The notes under the pieces: model-generated
Databases searched by the model: none
What the model saw: the letters and a program-made list of their open reading frames with translations, nothing else
What the model was told of the DNA's origin: nothing
Made by a program: the position numbers and the translations under genes
Shown here: positions 36,050 through 44,780 of the stretch, in pieces
Position numbering within the stretch: position 1 is the first letter of the stretch
How the letters are laid out: every line of letters starts with the position of its first letter
From: Alkalihalobacillus pseudalcaliphilus
Lineage (GTDB): Bacteria > Bacillota > Bacilli > Bacillales > Bacillaceae_D
DNA: 64,000 nucleotides
Direction: 5' to 3'
Assembly (NCBI GenBank): GCA_001038565.1
Contig: LFJO01000006.1
Coordinates: 322,261 to 386,260 of the forward strand

Positions 36050-37570
36050 CTATTGAGTGGCAAGCTCCATAATATTTTCTTGATTCGCCTCTTCACCCAA
36101 TAATTCTCCTTTCATTTCACCATGAGCCATTACATAAATACGGTCACTCATGCCGAGTACTTCACCTAATTCTGATGAAATCATTATGATACTTAACCCA
36201 GCTTCAATGAGCTTATTCATGACCGTATAAATTTCAAATTTTGCTCCAACATCAATACCCCTTGTCGGTTCATCCAAAATAAGTAGCCTAGGTCCTACAA
36301 ATAACCACTTTCCAAGTGAGACCTTTTGTTGATTACCTCCACTTAAATGTCCAACTGTTTGTTCTAACGACGATGCCTTGATTTTTAAAGACTGCTTATA
36401 TTCAGCCGCTACTTTGATCTCTTCGTTATGATTAATCACGCCATTGGACGCGAGTGCTTTTAAATTGGCTGCTGAGATATTATCTTTAATATCTTGAATT
36501 AAAAATAATCCATCTCCCTTTCGGTCTTCTGTCACATAGGCGATGCCTGAATGAATGGCTTCTTTTGGATGTTTCATGGTCTTTTGTTGACCTTCTACTA
36601 ATAAATTACCTTGAAGTTTATATCCCTTTGCATTTCCAAAAATACTTAAGGCAAGCTCCGTTCTCCCCGATCCCATTAAGCCCGCTATCCCAACAATTTC
36701 TCCTTTTTTCACATGAAAATTTATATCTTTTAAAATGGTACGACCAACATGAGGATCATAGGCAGTCCAACCTTGTAACTCAATGATTTTTTCACCAATT
36801 GATTGGTTGGGCCTTTTCGGATAAATATCCTCGATTTCACGACCAACCATATATTTAATAATATTTCGCTCATTGATCGCTTCATTCTCAGGGTCAAGTG
36901 TACAAATCGTCTCACCATCACGTAATACCGTGACGCTATCAGCAATGGCAATTACTTCTTTCAACTTATGTGAGATCATAATACTAGTAATGCCCTCACT
37001 CTTTAAGGCACGTAATAAATCTAATAAATTCTCACTATCATCCTCATTTAAAGCAGCCGTTGGTTCATCTAGAATCAGCAGCTTCACATCTTTACTCAAT
37101 GCTTTGGCAATTTCAATTAACTGTCTTTTGCCAACACCTAAATCCTTAACTAACGTTTCGGGATTCACTTTTAAATTGACTTTATTAAGCATCTCTTTGG
37201 CATTTCGAATCGTCTGGTTCCAATCGATGACACCCGCATGTCGATTTTCATTGCCAATATATATATTTTCGTGCACGGGTAGGTCAGGAAATAGGGCGAG
37301 CTCTTGATAAATAATGGCAATCCCTGCATCTACACTATCTTTGATGGCTTGAAAGCTTTGGACGTTTCCGTTATAAATAATATCTCCCTCATACTGGCCA
37401 AATGGATATACACCACTGAGCACCTTCATTAACGTCGATTTACCAGCTCCATTTTCACCGACCAAACAATGCACTTCACCTTTTTTCACTTTAAAATGAA
37501 CATTCTTTAATGCTTTTACACCGGTAAAACTTTTGGAAATGTGGTTCATTTCTAATATATAATCACTCAT
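36050..37570 (-). CDS. mmsA: multiple-sugar ABC transporter ATPase (MmsA/GguA/XylG type)
   Basis: A 506-residue product from ATG 37570, chosen for the AGGAG 8 bases upstream. It has two tandem ABC domains. Domain 1 shows Walker A GENGAGKST, LGVGKRQLIEIAKAL and LLILDEPTAAL. Domain 2 shows the degenerate Walker A GLMGSGRTE, signature LSGGNQQKVSLGKWL and LLILDEPTRGID. This is the standard sugar-import ATPase layout. It lies 60 bp after the binding-protein gene. Confidence 0.94.
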   Translation of the reverse strand: MSDYILEMNHISKSFTGVKALKNVHFKVKKGEVHCLVGENGAGKSTLMKVLSGVYPFGQYEGDIIYNGNVQSFQAIKDSVDAGIAIIYQELALFPDLPVHENIYIGNENRHAGVIDWNQTIRNAKEMLNKVNLKVNPETLVKDLGVGKRQLIEIAKALSKDVKLLILDEPTAALNEDDSENLLDLLRALKSEGITSIMISHKLKEVIAIADSVTVLRDGETICTLDPENEAINERNIIKYMVGREIEDIYPKRPNQSIGEKIIELQGWTAYDPHVGRTILKDINFHVKKGEIVGIAGLMGSGRTELALSIFGNAKGYKLQGNLLVEGQQKTMKHPKEAIHSGIAYVTEDRKGDGLFLIQDIKDNISAANLKALASNGVINHNEEIKVAAEYKQSLKIKASSLEQTVGHLSGGNQQKVSLGKWLFVGPRLLILDEPTRGIDVGAKFEIYTVMNKLIEAGLSIIMISSELGEVLGMSDRIYVMAHGEMKGELLGEEANQENIMELATQ

Positions 37571-37638
37571 ACGAAACACTCCTAAGAGATGACATCATCA
37601 AGGAGGAATAGTGATTGGTATCACTATTCCTATCTTTT

Positions 37639-38748
37639 TTACAATCCACTAAATTCATTTGCTTCATAATACTCGGAGTCGATTAGCTCCTGCTTCACAT
37701 TATCACCGTCAACAACAATGACATCTGTTTGTTTAGCAGGAACATCGATACTGCCATTATCATATGAACCAGTAGTTTCAGGTGTATTTCCATCTAGAAC
37801 ATCCAAAGCCATTCCCATCGCATCCTCAACAAGGGTACGAACATCTTTAAAAACTGTCATTGACTGTTTGTCATCAATGACATATTGAACAGAGGCTTTT
37901 TCCGCATCTTGACCTGTTACTAGGTAATGAGTAATTTCACTATCTGAAGCAAATACATCTGCAATCGAACGAGCTGTTCCATCATTTGGTGCTAGGATAG
38001 CTACATCACCTTTTTGCTCAGCATTTGCTGCCGTTAAATGTGTTTCTGCTTTATTTTTTGCTTCATTTGGATCCCAGTTTGTTGTAATTTGTCCAAGGAT
38101 TCGTGACAATTCTTCACGAGATAACTCAGCTTGCTCTTGTAACGCTGTCGCTTCACTAGAATTGGCAATGACAAATGTACCATCTGCTATTTTGGGTTGA
38201 AGAACACTCCACGCACCTTCAAAGAATAAGAAGGCATTATTATCCGAAGAAGCTCCTGCATAAAGGTATAAAGGAACACCACTTCCTTCAGAATTATCTA
38301 TTAAGTACTGGCCTTGTGCCGCTCCTACAGCAACACTATCAAAAGTCACATAATAATCGATCGCATCTGTATCTGTAATCAATCGGTCATAGGCAATTAC
38401 TGTAACACCTTCGTCTTTTGCTGCCTCAACGGCTGAACCAGCTGCTGCACCATCATGTGGGGCAATAATTAAAACATCAATACCGCGATTTAACAATGTT
38501 TCAACATTCTCTTTTTCGCTTGCGGATGAACCTTGGCTAAATAAAATTTCGGTTGTATACTCTGTATCCGCAATGGCATCTTTAAAGCGTTGCTCATCTT
38601 GCACCCATCGCGGCTCATCTCTTGTCGGTAAAACAATCCCGACGCTGACACTTCCACTTCCTCCTGTTTCGCTTCCTCCACACGCTGCTAAAAATGAAAC
38701 AGCTAAGATTACGAATAGAAGTGATAATAATTTCATTTTCTTACTCAT
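37639..38748 (-). CDS. chvE: multiple-sugar-binding lipoprotein (ChvE/XylF type)
   Basis: A 369-residue product from ATG 38748, which has AAAGGGG 7 bases upstream. Lipobox LAAC lies near residue 23. The mature domain follows ChvE: VGIVLPTRDEPRWVQDEQRF, VETLLNRGIDVLIIAPHDG, VIAYDRLITDTDAIDYYVTF, LYAGASSDNNAFLFFEGAW, ILAPNDGTARSIADVF, and YLVTGQDAEKASVQYV. It delivers arabinose-, xylose- or glucose-type sugars to MmsAB. It heads the importer operon and is preceded by a cre box, so glucose repression through CcpA is expected, with activation by the two-component pair downstream. Confidence 0.92.
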   Translation of the reverse strand: MSKKMKLLSLLFVILAVSFLAACGGSETGGSGSVSVGIVLPTRDEPRWVQDEQRFKDAIADTEYTTEILFSQGSSASEKENVETLLNRGIDVLIIAPHDGAAAGSAVEAAKDEGVTVIAYDRLITDTDAIDYYVTFDSVAVGAAQGQYLIDNSEGSGVPLYLYAGASSDNNAFLFFEGAWSVLQPKIADGTFVIANSSEATALQEQAELSREELSRILGQITTNWDPNEAKNKAETHLTAANAEQKGDVAILAPNDGTARSIADVFASDSEITHYLVTGQDAEKASVQYVIDDKQSMTVFKDVRTLVEDAMGMALDVLDGNTPETTGSYDNGSIDVPAKQTDVIVVDGDNVKQELIDSEYYEANEFSGL

Positions 38749-38760
38749 CCCCATACCCCT

Positions 38761-38774
38761 TTCAAACGCTTTCA
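38761..38774 (-). promoter_or_regulatory. second, imperfect cre-like site in the chvE leader
   Basis: TTCAAACGCTTTCA matches the cre half TGAAAGCG well, but the other half departs from consensus. It overlaps the ribosome-site region of chvE. Confidence 0.3.
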
Positions 38775-38815
38775 TTTTTTTAATTACAGTTCAAGTATAT
38801 GGGGAAACATCCATT

Positions 38816-38831
38816 ATGAAAGCGGTAACAT
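38816..38831. promoter_or_regulatory. cre (CcpA) site upstream of chvE
   Basis: ATGAAAGCGGTAACAT fits the Bacillus cre consensus WTGNAANCGNWNNCW at every fixed position. It lies 68-83 bp before the chvE start, in the promoter region. Confidence 0.7.
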
Positions 38832-38939
38832 TGGGTAATCTTTTAATATTTGCTGTAATTTATTTGCTTTTATATAAAAGTTAGTGCGAACATACAGCGT
38901 TACTCGTCGCTACCGCGTTTTGTATGCAAGTGTTGCTAA

Positions 38940-39117
38940 TGATGATGTGCGGCGTCCTACTTATCGCTCCCGAAAATCATGCACCGAGACAATCACGTGG
39001 CGCTGAACTAATCGGCGCAGCCAGCGGATCTCGGCTCTGCCACTTCGCCCCACGGGAGCATAAAGCCGACTCTGCCTTATGGTGAGACCCAACGAAGGAA
39101 AGTAGGCGCATGACGAA
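38940..39117. repeat. G+C-rich palindromic element
   Basis: Outer arms CCTACTT (about 38956) and AAGTAGG (39109), then CGCTCCCG (38965) and CGGGAGC (39053), then GTGGCG and CTCTGCCAC, are nested in order around 39015. It contains GCGCTGAACTAA, close to GCGCTGAGCTAA in the element at 2073-2283, and a similar TCGCTCC block. It may be a diverged member of the same family. No coding sequence. Confidence 0.45.
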
Positions 39118-39606
39118 AAGAGATATGAGAGGGTAAGTCCCCATAAGTTACACAGAGCTTCACTAACATCACATACGTATATTTTGGATTATATTACCAT
39201 TATTCATTAGCGTAGCGCCCACTTTATTTACTGATATTGTTTATAATGTAAATGACTAGAATGATCTTTTATTATAACAGTACAATCTTTTTTATAACTT
39301 TTTTTAGGATAGTTAAACCCTTGGTACATTAGCTTTTCTCGAGAGAGTCTTCGCATGACTCGCCCGCTGGGTATGTGCTAACTAATAAGTATTAACATTC
39401 CTTTCAATATTCACTTAAATGTAAATAAAGTAAAAATGAAATTGAATGAAAGACCATCATTAAAAGGAAAAAGCACTTGAATCATGGATAGCGTTTGTAG
39501 GTTTTTTTGCTGATTTCTATTTCAGCTGCATCCTCTATCGGTTTAATCTAAATAAATTTGGGTAAAAGTAGAATGAACTATAATGAAATTGGCAATTTTC
39601 TTTTCT
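39118..39606. other. long non-coding stretch before the symporter gene
   Basis: AT-rich, many stops in all frames; only short hairpins such as AGTCttcgcatGACT (about 39348). No gene or known RNA was recognised. Confidence 0.4.
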
Positions 39607-39635
39607 TTGAGCAATCATAATTATTTTAGTATAAT
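39607..39635 (+). promoter_or_regulatory. SigA-type promoter of the symporter gene
   Basis: TTGAGC (39607-39612), 17-base spacer, TATAAT (39630-39635); the ATG lies 37 bases downstream. Confidence 0.7.
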
Positions 39636-39672
39636 ATCGAAATTATGAACTTATTTGTAACGGAGGAATGGT

Positions 39673-41061
39673 ATGGTTTTTTTTCATGGATTGATACAAA
39701 GCATTAATGGAGTAACCTCCTACATACTTGTGGCTGCACTTGTGAGTGTAGGATTATATTTTACATTTAAGACAAAATTTGTCCAATTCCGCTTATTTCC
39801 AGAGATGTTTAGGGCTCTTACTGAAAGAAGTACTAAAAAAAATGAGGTTTCTGCCTTTCAAGCATTTTGTATATCTGCAGCTTCGCGTGTAGGTGCAGCG
39901 AATATCTCTGGTGTTGCTATTGCTATTGTAGCTGGTGGACCTGGTGCTATTTTTTGGATGTGGGTTATTGCCATCATCGGTATGGCAACTGGTTTCATAG
40001 AAAGTATGCTCGCCCAGGTCTATAAAGTAAGAAAAGACAACCAGTTTCGTGGAGGTCCTGCTTATTACATAGACAAAGCACTAGGAAAACGCTGGCTCGG
40101 AATTGTGTTTGCCCTATTAATAGCGGTGACCTTTGGATTTATTTTTAACTCTTTACAAGCTAATACAATTTCAGTGGCACTAGAAAATTCTTTTGGATTT
40201 AATCCGCTATATGTCGGGATCATTATTGCCTTAATTGCGGGCGTTATTATCTTTGGTGGGATTCGTTCTATCTCAATAGTATCCAGTATTATTGTACCGG
40301 TAATGGCCGTATTGTATCTTGCTGTCGTCGGTTATGTTGTTGTCATGAATATGGAAGCTTTACCAGCAGTACTTTCCCTTATTATTGGTAATGCTTTTGG
40401 TTTCCAAGAGGCTAGTGTAGGTATCTTTGCTGGATTACTTGTAGGGGCCCAGCGAGGTTTATTTTCAAATGAAGCCGGTATGGGAAGTGTTCCGAATGCC
40501 GCAGCAACTGCTGATGTTTCTCACCCTGCAAAGCAAGGACTCGTCCAATCATTAGGGGTATTCTTTGATACCATTATTATCTGTTCTGCGACTGCCTTTG
40601 TCATTCTCTTAAGTGACGTCTATCAAACTGCCAGTGTTGATGCAGCAGGTGTTGCTCTAACACAAGAATCACTGAATACACTTGTTGGTAGTTGGGCAGG
40701 TCCATTTGTTGCTATTGCTATATTCTTCTTCGCCTTTAGTTCAATTATTGGAAATTATTATTACGGAGAAACCAACCTCGCTTTTATTAAAGAGGGTAGT
40801 GGCTGGTTGCACCTCTATAGAATATTAGTAATGGCGATGGTTGTTTTTGGCTCAGTTGCCGGTATTGCTCTTGTTTGGGATATGGCTGATGTCTTTATGG
40901 CCTTTACAACCGTCGTTAACTTAGCTGCCATTGTACTAATAGGTAAAATCTCCTTTGCTGTAATTAATGATTATGTTGAACAACGCAAGTCAGGTAAAAA
41001 CCCTGTATTTAAAAGCAAAAACATTCCTGGCTTAAAAAATGCGGATACGTGGGAAGATTGA
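39673..41061 (+). CDS. AGCS family alanine/glycine (or glutamine):sodium symporter
   Basis: The 462-residue product has about 11 membrane helices and follows the AGCS/AlsT pattern: FKTKFVQFRLFPEMFRALTE, AFQAFCISAASRVGAANISG with the sodium-site region, WMWVIAIIGMATGFIESMLAQ, FRGGPAYYIDKALGKRWLG, AQRGLFSNEAGMGSVPNAAA, and IIGNYYYGETNLAFI. It imports a small neutral amino acid with Na+. GTAACGGAGG precedes the ATG. Single-gene unit with its own promoter and terminator. Which amino acid is carried cannot be told. Confidence 0.93.
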   Translation: MVFFHGLIQSINGVTSYILVAALVSVGLYFTFKTKFVQFRLFPEMFRALTERSTKKNEVSAFQAFCISAASRVGAANISGVAIAIVAGGPGAIFWMWVIAIIGMATGFIESMLAQVYKVRKDNQFRGGPAYYIDKALGKRWLGIVFALLIAVTFGFIFNSLQANTISVALENSFGFNPLYVGIIIALIAGVIIFGGIRSISIVSSIIVPVMAVLYLAVVGYVVVMNMEALPAVLSLIIGNAFGFQEASVGIFAGLLVGAQRGLFSNEAGMGSVPNAAATADVSHPAKQGLVQSLGVFFDTIIICSATAFVILLSDVYQTASVDAAGVALTQESLNTLVGSWAGPFVAIAIFFFAFSSIIGNYYYGETNLAFIKEGSGWLHLYRILVMAMVVFGSVAGIALVWDMADVFMAFTTVVNLAAIVLIGKISFAVINDYVEQRKSGKNPVFKSKNIPGLKNADTWED

Positions 41062-41111
41062 TTCCTCCCTGTTTGCAAAAGAGCTGAGGTCGTATCTAAA
41101 TCCAATTAATA

Positions 41112-41150
41112 TAAGCCGTCTACATATTTAAAGTATGTGGACGGCTTTTT
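41112..41150 (+). terminator. intrinsic terminator after the symporter gene
   Basis: AAGCCGTCTACATA pairs with TATGTGGACGGCTT, loop of 7, followed by TTTT; strong stem. Confidence 0.88.
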
Positions 41151-41253
41151 TAAAATGTGAACATAGAGCGTTATCGCTCACAGAAATGAGCGTCCGCCTA
41201 TTGTCTATTGTGAACTCTCCCATAAAAGAATAAATGAATCGAAGAACTATAAG

Positions 41254-41330
41254 CAGTTACTCCTCGACTTCCTTTGATTAACTGATATGTTGGGCCTTTT
41301 TCATGCTGTTACTCACTTCTCTCAAGTAAC
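41254..41330. repeat. GTTACTC palindromes left of the tandem array
   Basis: Two units: CAGTTACTC...GATTAACTG at 41254-41284, and GTTACTC...AAGTAAC at 41308-41330. Each has about 6-bp arms around a pyrimidine-rich loop. The second is closely matched by a unit on the other side of the 52-bp array (41630-41652). Confidence 0.5.
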
Positions 41331-41376
41331 TGACCATTTATATCAACCTAAGTGAAAAGCATTAAGAGCAGCTAAT

Positions 41377-41606
41377 GTGAAGATATGGGAGCTGAGAGAG
41401 CGACTATCTGCACAAAGAGGCGGTTTATGTGAAGATACGGGAGCCGAGAGAGCGGCTATCTTCACAAAGAGGCGGTTTATGTGAAGATACGGGAGCCGAG
41501 AGAGCGACTATCTTCACAAAGAGGCGGTTTATGTGAAGATACGAGAGCCGAGAGAGCGACTATCTTCACAAAGAGGCGGTTTATGTGAAGATACGGGAGC
41601 CGAGAG
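41377..41606. repeat. tandem array of 52-bp palindromic units, 4.4 copies
   Basis: Units start at 41377, 41429, 41481, 41533 and 41585 (partial), exactly 52 bp apart and nearly identical. Each begins GTGAAGATA and contains TATCTTCAC ~28 bases later, so each unit can fold as a 9-bp hairpin with loop CGGGAGCCGAGAGAGCGAC, followed by the linker AAAGAGGCGGTTTAT. There are no spacers, so it is not a CRISPR, and no open frame is supported. Confidence 0.85.
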
Positions 41607-41629
41607 ATCAGTTTGACCCTTTTCGTACT

Positions 41630-41652
41630 GTTACTCACTCCCCTTGAGTAAC
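41630..41652. repeat. GTTACTC palindrome right of the tandem array
   Basis: GTTACTC-actcccctt-GAGTAAC is a perfect 7-bp inverted repeat. With its surroundings (CTTTTCGTACT before, GTTCCGTTGTT after) it resembles the unit at 41308-41330, so the 52-bp array is bracketed by near-direct copies. Confidence 0.5.
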
Positions 41653-41752
41653 TGTTCCGTTGTTCAGCCTTTACATTCGCTTACCACGAGTAATCGACTT
41701 TATAAGTAGATCAGTCCACACTCGTATACACTCTTTAAATACTTAGACAAAA

Positions 41753-41800
41753 AAATCCCTCTAATCGTTGAATATACTTCCAACTTTAGAGGGATTTATT
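41753..41800. terminator. terminator after the first CNNM gene (minus strand)
   Basis: AAATCCCTCTAA pairs with TTTAGAGGGATTT, loop ~20 bases; A-run before and T-rich after, so it can work in both directions. It lies just past the stop of the gene at 41811-42872. Confidence 0.75.
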
Positions 41801-41810
41801 TTGATTTTAA

Positions 41811-42872
41811 TTAAGTTGCATAGACTTCATCACCATCATACTCGTCATGCATTTCACCAACAATTTCAGTCAAAATATCTTCCATTGTTACGAGGCCGAT
41901 TGTTATTCCAGCGTCATCTGTCACTAAGGTCATGTGGTTACGGGTTTGTTTCATTTTAATGAACACATCTTTTAACAAGACCGTTTCTTTGACTTTAGGA
42001 ATCTCATGTAAGAAATCATTAATACCACCATCTCGACCTGCGGCAATATTGGTTAACATTTCTTTTGTATTAATGAAGCCAATGATTTGTTCTGTTTCCC
42101 CCGCACCAACTACTGGATAACGGGTGTAATCATGCTCATCTAATACTTTTAAAATTTCATCTAATGTCATTTTCTCCTCTAGCATAACCATGTTTGATTT
42201 TGAGATCATGACTTCCTTTAAGACTCGACCATCAAACGCGAATAGATTTTCTAAATAAGCTAGTTCAGTTCGGTTAATTTCTCCACCTTTAAAGCTTTCA
42301 TTAACAATTAGCTTTAACTCTTCTTCCGTATATGCCGTTTCATGTCCAGCAGGCTCAACACCAAATCGTCTCAATAATTTTTGTGCAGAACCATTTAATA
42401 TACGAATGAACGGACCCATTACTACACCAAACCAATAAAGAGGTGGGGCTAGCAACAAGGTCATTTTTTCTGGGAACTGAATAGCTAGCGTTTTTGGAGC
42501 TAGTTCTCCGATTACAACGTGTAAAAATGTAACAACAGCTAATGCGATCGCATAAGACAATGCTGTGGCCATTGCAGCTGGTACTTCAAAGTATTGGAAA
42601 ACAGGCTGTAACATTCTCTGAACAGTCGGTTCACCAAGAGCTCCTAAAACAAGCGCCGTAATTGTAATCCCAAGTTGACAGGCAGATAAGTAATAATCCA
42701 ATTCATGAGCAACTCTCTTAGCTAAAACGGCTTTTTTGTTCCCTTCTGAAATAAGCTGATCAATTCTTGACATCCTTACTTTTAATATCGCAAACTCTCC
42801 ACCTACGAAAAGAGCTGTTAACGCAATAAATAATGCAACCATAAACAAATTAATGTATACTATACCGTCCAA
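41811..42872 (-). CDS. CNNM/CBS 'hemolysin' family membrane protein lacking the CorC_HlyC domain
   Basis: The 353-residue product has the DUF21/CNNM membrane domain (about 1-190, with GGEFAILKVRMSRIDQLISEG, DYYLSACQLGITITALVLGALGEP, VVIGELAPKTLAIQFPE) and a CBS pair (about 205-335; MISKSNMVMLEEKMTLDEIL, YTRYPVVG, MTLVTDDAGITIGLVTMEDIL). It stops at MHDEYDGDE, where paralogues continue with an 80-residue CorC_HlyC domain, as the upstream neighbour does. The family is tied to Mg2+ export or homeostasis in Bacillus (MpfA/YhdP). TTG start with GAGGG inside a small hairpin. Tandem duplicate of the next gene. Confidence 0.9.
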   Translation of the reverse strand: MDGIVYINLFMVALFIALTALFVGGEFAILKVRMSRIDQLISEGNKKAVLAKRVAHELDYYLSACQLGITITALVLGALGEPTVQRMLQPVFQYFEVPAAMATALSYAIALAVVTFLHVVIGELAPKTLAIQFPEKMTLLLAPPLYWFGVVMGPFIRILNGSAQKLLRRFGVEPAGHETAYTEEELKLIVNESFKGGEINRTELAYLENLFAFDGRVLKEVMISKSNMVMLEEKMTLDEILKVLDEHDYTRYPVVGAGETEQIIGFINTKEMLTNIAAGRDGGINDFLHEIPKVKETVLLKDVFIKMKQTRNHMTLVTDDAGITIGLVTMEDILTEIVGEMHDEYDGDEVYAT

Positions 42873-42910
42873 TTATTTCCCTCTAGAATGAGGGATTCAC
42901 CTCCAAGATG
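42873..42910 (-). promoter_or_regulatory. conserved leader of the downstream CNNM gene
   Basis: The message reads ATCTTGGAGGTGAATCCCTC, then TTCTA, then GAGGG just before the TTG start. CCCTC and GAGGG can pair and would hide the ribosome site. The same arrangement precedes the neighbouring gene (44257-44295). Confidence 0.45.
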
Positions 42911-42924
42911 AAAAAGATTATTCT

Positions 42925-44256
42925 TTATTGATTCTCGACTACTTTACTTTGAGCATATTGTTTAAACTTAACTTGTTTAATCTGATGATACTCCACTTCA
43001 ATTACCGTCCAATTATGTTGGTCCATTGGGACTTCGTAACCTTCTTGAACTAAATCAATATTTTGAGATTGATACTGGATCCAACCACCAATGGTGTCAA
43101 TTTCATCACTATCATCAAAAGTTAAACCAAAGCGGTCCTCTAAGTCCATTAGCAATACACGACCATTGATAAGGTATTCTTCAGAACCAAGCTCTTGAAT
43201 ATCGGCCACTTCATCTTCATCAAACTCATCACGAATTTCACCGACTAATTCTTCGAGTACATCTTCCATCGTTAAAATCCCAGAAGTACCCCCGTACTCA
43301 TCCATAATGACAGCCATATGCACCTTTTCTTGTTGCATCCGAATCATAACGTCTTGAATACTTGTCGCTTCTAAAATAAATGGTAAGTCCCGCATATAGG
43401 ATTTAATCTCGGTTTCACGCCCAGCTACAATGGCCTGCAGCATTTTTTTAGAATTAACGACGCCCAAAATTTTGTCTTTATCTCCATCTTCAACAACTGG
43501 GTAGCGCGTATAATTATGCTCATCTAAAATTTGAACCATTTCTTCCTTCGTCATATCTAGGCTAATTGTTACAAGCTCTGTTCGTGGGACCATAATATCT
43601 TTTGCCACACGCTCATCAAATGAAAAAACATTTTCCATATATTCGAGTTCACTTTTATCTATTTCCCCACCTTGATAACTTTGAGCCATTATAATTTTCA
43701 GTTCTTCCTCCGTATGAGCTTGTTCGTGACCAGCTGGTTTTACACCAAAGGCACGTAATAAAATACGAGAAGTACCATTTAAAGTTAAGATGAACGGATA
43801 CATAATTTTACCGAACCAATAAAGCGGTCCTGCTAATAGCAGACTTACTTTCTCAGAGAATTGAATAGCTAAAGTTTTCGGGGCCATTTCTCCAAGTACA
43901 ACGTGTAAATAGGTAACTAAAATAAAAGCGATTGCATAAGAAGATGCTGTCGCTATGGACTGAGGAACATTCAAGTAATCAAATACGGGATACATAATAC
44001 TACTAACCGCGGGTTTACCTAGTGCTCCAAGTCCTAATGCCGTTACAGTAATACCTAATTGACAGGCAGATAAATAATAATCTAGATTCGTCGTTACTTC
44101 TTTAGCAACAACTGCCTTTTTATTTCCTTCCGCAATTAGTTGGTCCAACCTAGAACCACGGATTTTAACAACCGCAAATTCAGAAGCAACGAAAAAGGCC
44201 GTCAAAGCTAGTAAAACAACGAGTAAAATAAGATTGATGATGGTTATTATGTCCAA
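42925..44256 (-). CDS. CNNM/CBS/CorC 'hemolysin' family membrane protein
   Basis: The 443-residue product is full length: DUF21/CNNM membrane domain (~1-195, FFVASEFAVVKIRGSRLDQL, YYLSACQLGITVTALGLGAL, VLGEMAPKTLAIQFSE), CBS pair (~215-345, IMVPRTELVTISLDM, YTRYPVVE, AVIMDEYGGTSGILTMEDVL), and C-terminal CorC_HlyC domain (~355-435, EEYLINGRVLLMDLEDRFG). Related proteins export or sense Mg2+/Co2+. TTG start with GAGGGG upstream. 52 bp before the shorter paralogue, same strand; the two are a recent-looking tandem pair. Confidence 0.92.
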   Translation of the reverse strand: MDIITIINLILLVVLLALTAFFVASEFAVVKIRGSRLDQLIAEGNKKAVVAKEVTTNLDYYLSACQLGITVTALGLGALGKPAVSSIMYPVFDYLNVPQSIATASSYAIAFILVTYLHVVLGEMAPKTLAIQFSEKVSLLLAGPLYWFGKIMYPFILTLNGTSRILLRAFGVKPAGHEQAHTEEELKIIMAQSYQGGEIDKSELEYMENVFSFDERVAKDIMVPRTELVTISLDMTKEEMVQILDEHNYTRYPVVEDGDKDKILGVVNSKKMLQAIVAGRETEIKSYMRDLPFILEATSIQDVMIRMQQEKVHMAVIMDEYGGTSGILTMEDVLEELVGEIRDEFDEDEVADIQELGSEEYLINGRVLLMDLEDRFGLTFDDSDEIDTIGGWIQYQSQNIDLVQEGYEVPMDQHNWTVIEVEYHQIKQVKFKQYAQSKVVENQ

Positions 44257-44295
44257 TTAAATTCCCCTCAAATTGAGGGATTCACCTCCAAGATA
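44257..44295 (-). promoter_or_regulatory. conserved leader of the upstream CNNM gene
   Basis: ATCTTGGAGGTGAATCCCTC is followed by AATT and GAGGGGA before the TTG. TCCCTCA can pair with TGAGGGGA, covering the ribosome site. It is almost the same as 42873-42910. A GTG inside GGAGGTG opens a 5-codon frame (NPS core) in both leaders, but has no ribosome site at useful distance. Confidence 0.45.
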
Positions 44296-44379
44296 AATAA
44301 AAAAATAAGAACCCCTATTATAGGTATCATCATTTCAACAAATTAGTCCTAAACTTATCATTGACAAGCCATCATCGAA

Positions 44380-44657
44380 TCATCCATATATTTCTAAATT
44401 AACGCTAATCGTTTTTTTGTTAAAGTGAACTTTACCTGGGATTCGATAGCCATAATGATAAGTTAACTCATGCCGAAATTGATTGATTTTTTTGTGATAA
44501 ATCATTGACACTTGTATGCTTAGTTGCGCCACTTGACTAATATGCAATATCGCCTTCCCAAGGTCGTTCCCTCCTGTTCATAAGTTAAATTTAAAACATA
44601 TAACGTCTTAGTTGCTTCATAACCTATTAGACTATTTAAAATTGCTAAATCACTGAT
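44380..44657 (-). pseudogene. possible degraded small gene with a frameshift
   Basis: On the minus strand one frame (44657 to ~44570) reads ISDLAILNSLIGYEATKTLY and onward to LTYEQEG. After a shift near 44568-44575 another continues DLGKAILHISQVAQLSIQVS, later HELTYHYGYRIPGKVHFNKK, and ends in TGA at 44380. Composition looks protein-like in both parts and they join naturally, but no family was recognised and no good start was found. It may be chance in AT-rich DNA. Confidence 0.3.
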
Positions 44658-44780
44658 TTATTTATAATCTAACAAACTATAACGTTATGGTTTTAAGAAA
44701 AGTATACAGATTCTTCATGATAAAATCAATTAATGTCTGAATTCTTCATGATATCTTTACAAAATACATCGATGTATGGC

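Noticed and set aside
29663..38748. One single operon from chvE to the last lipoprotein
   Set aside because: A 130-bp gap with a hairpin separates mmsB from the sensor gene, so two transcription units are more likely.
41377..41606. CRISPR array
   Set aside because: Repeats are directly tandem with no variable spacers, and no cas genes are present; the same holds for 44781-45035.
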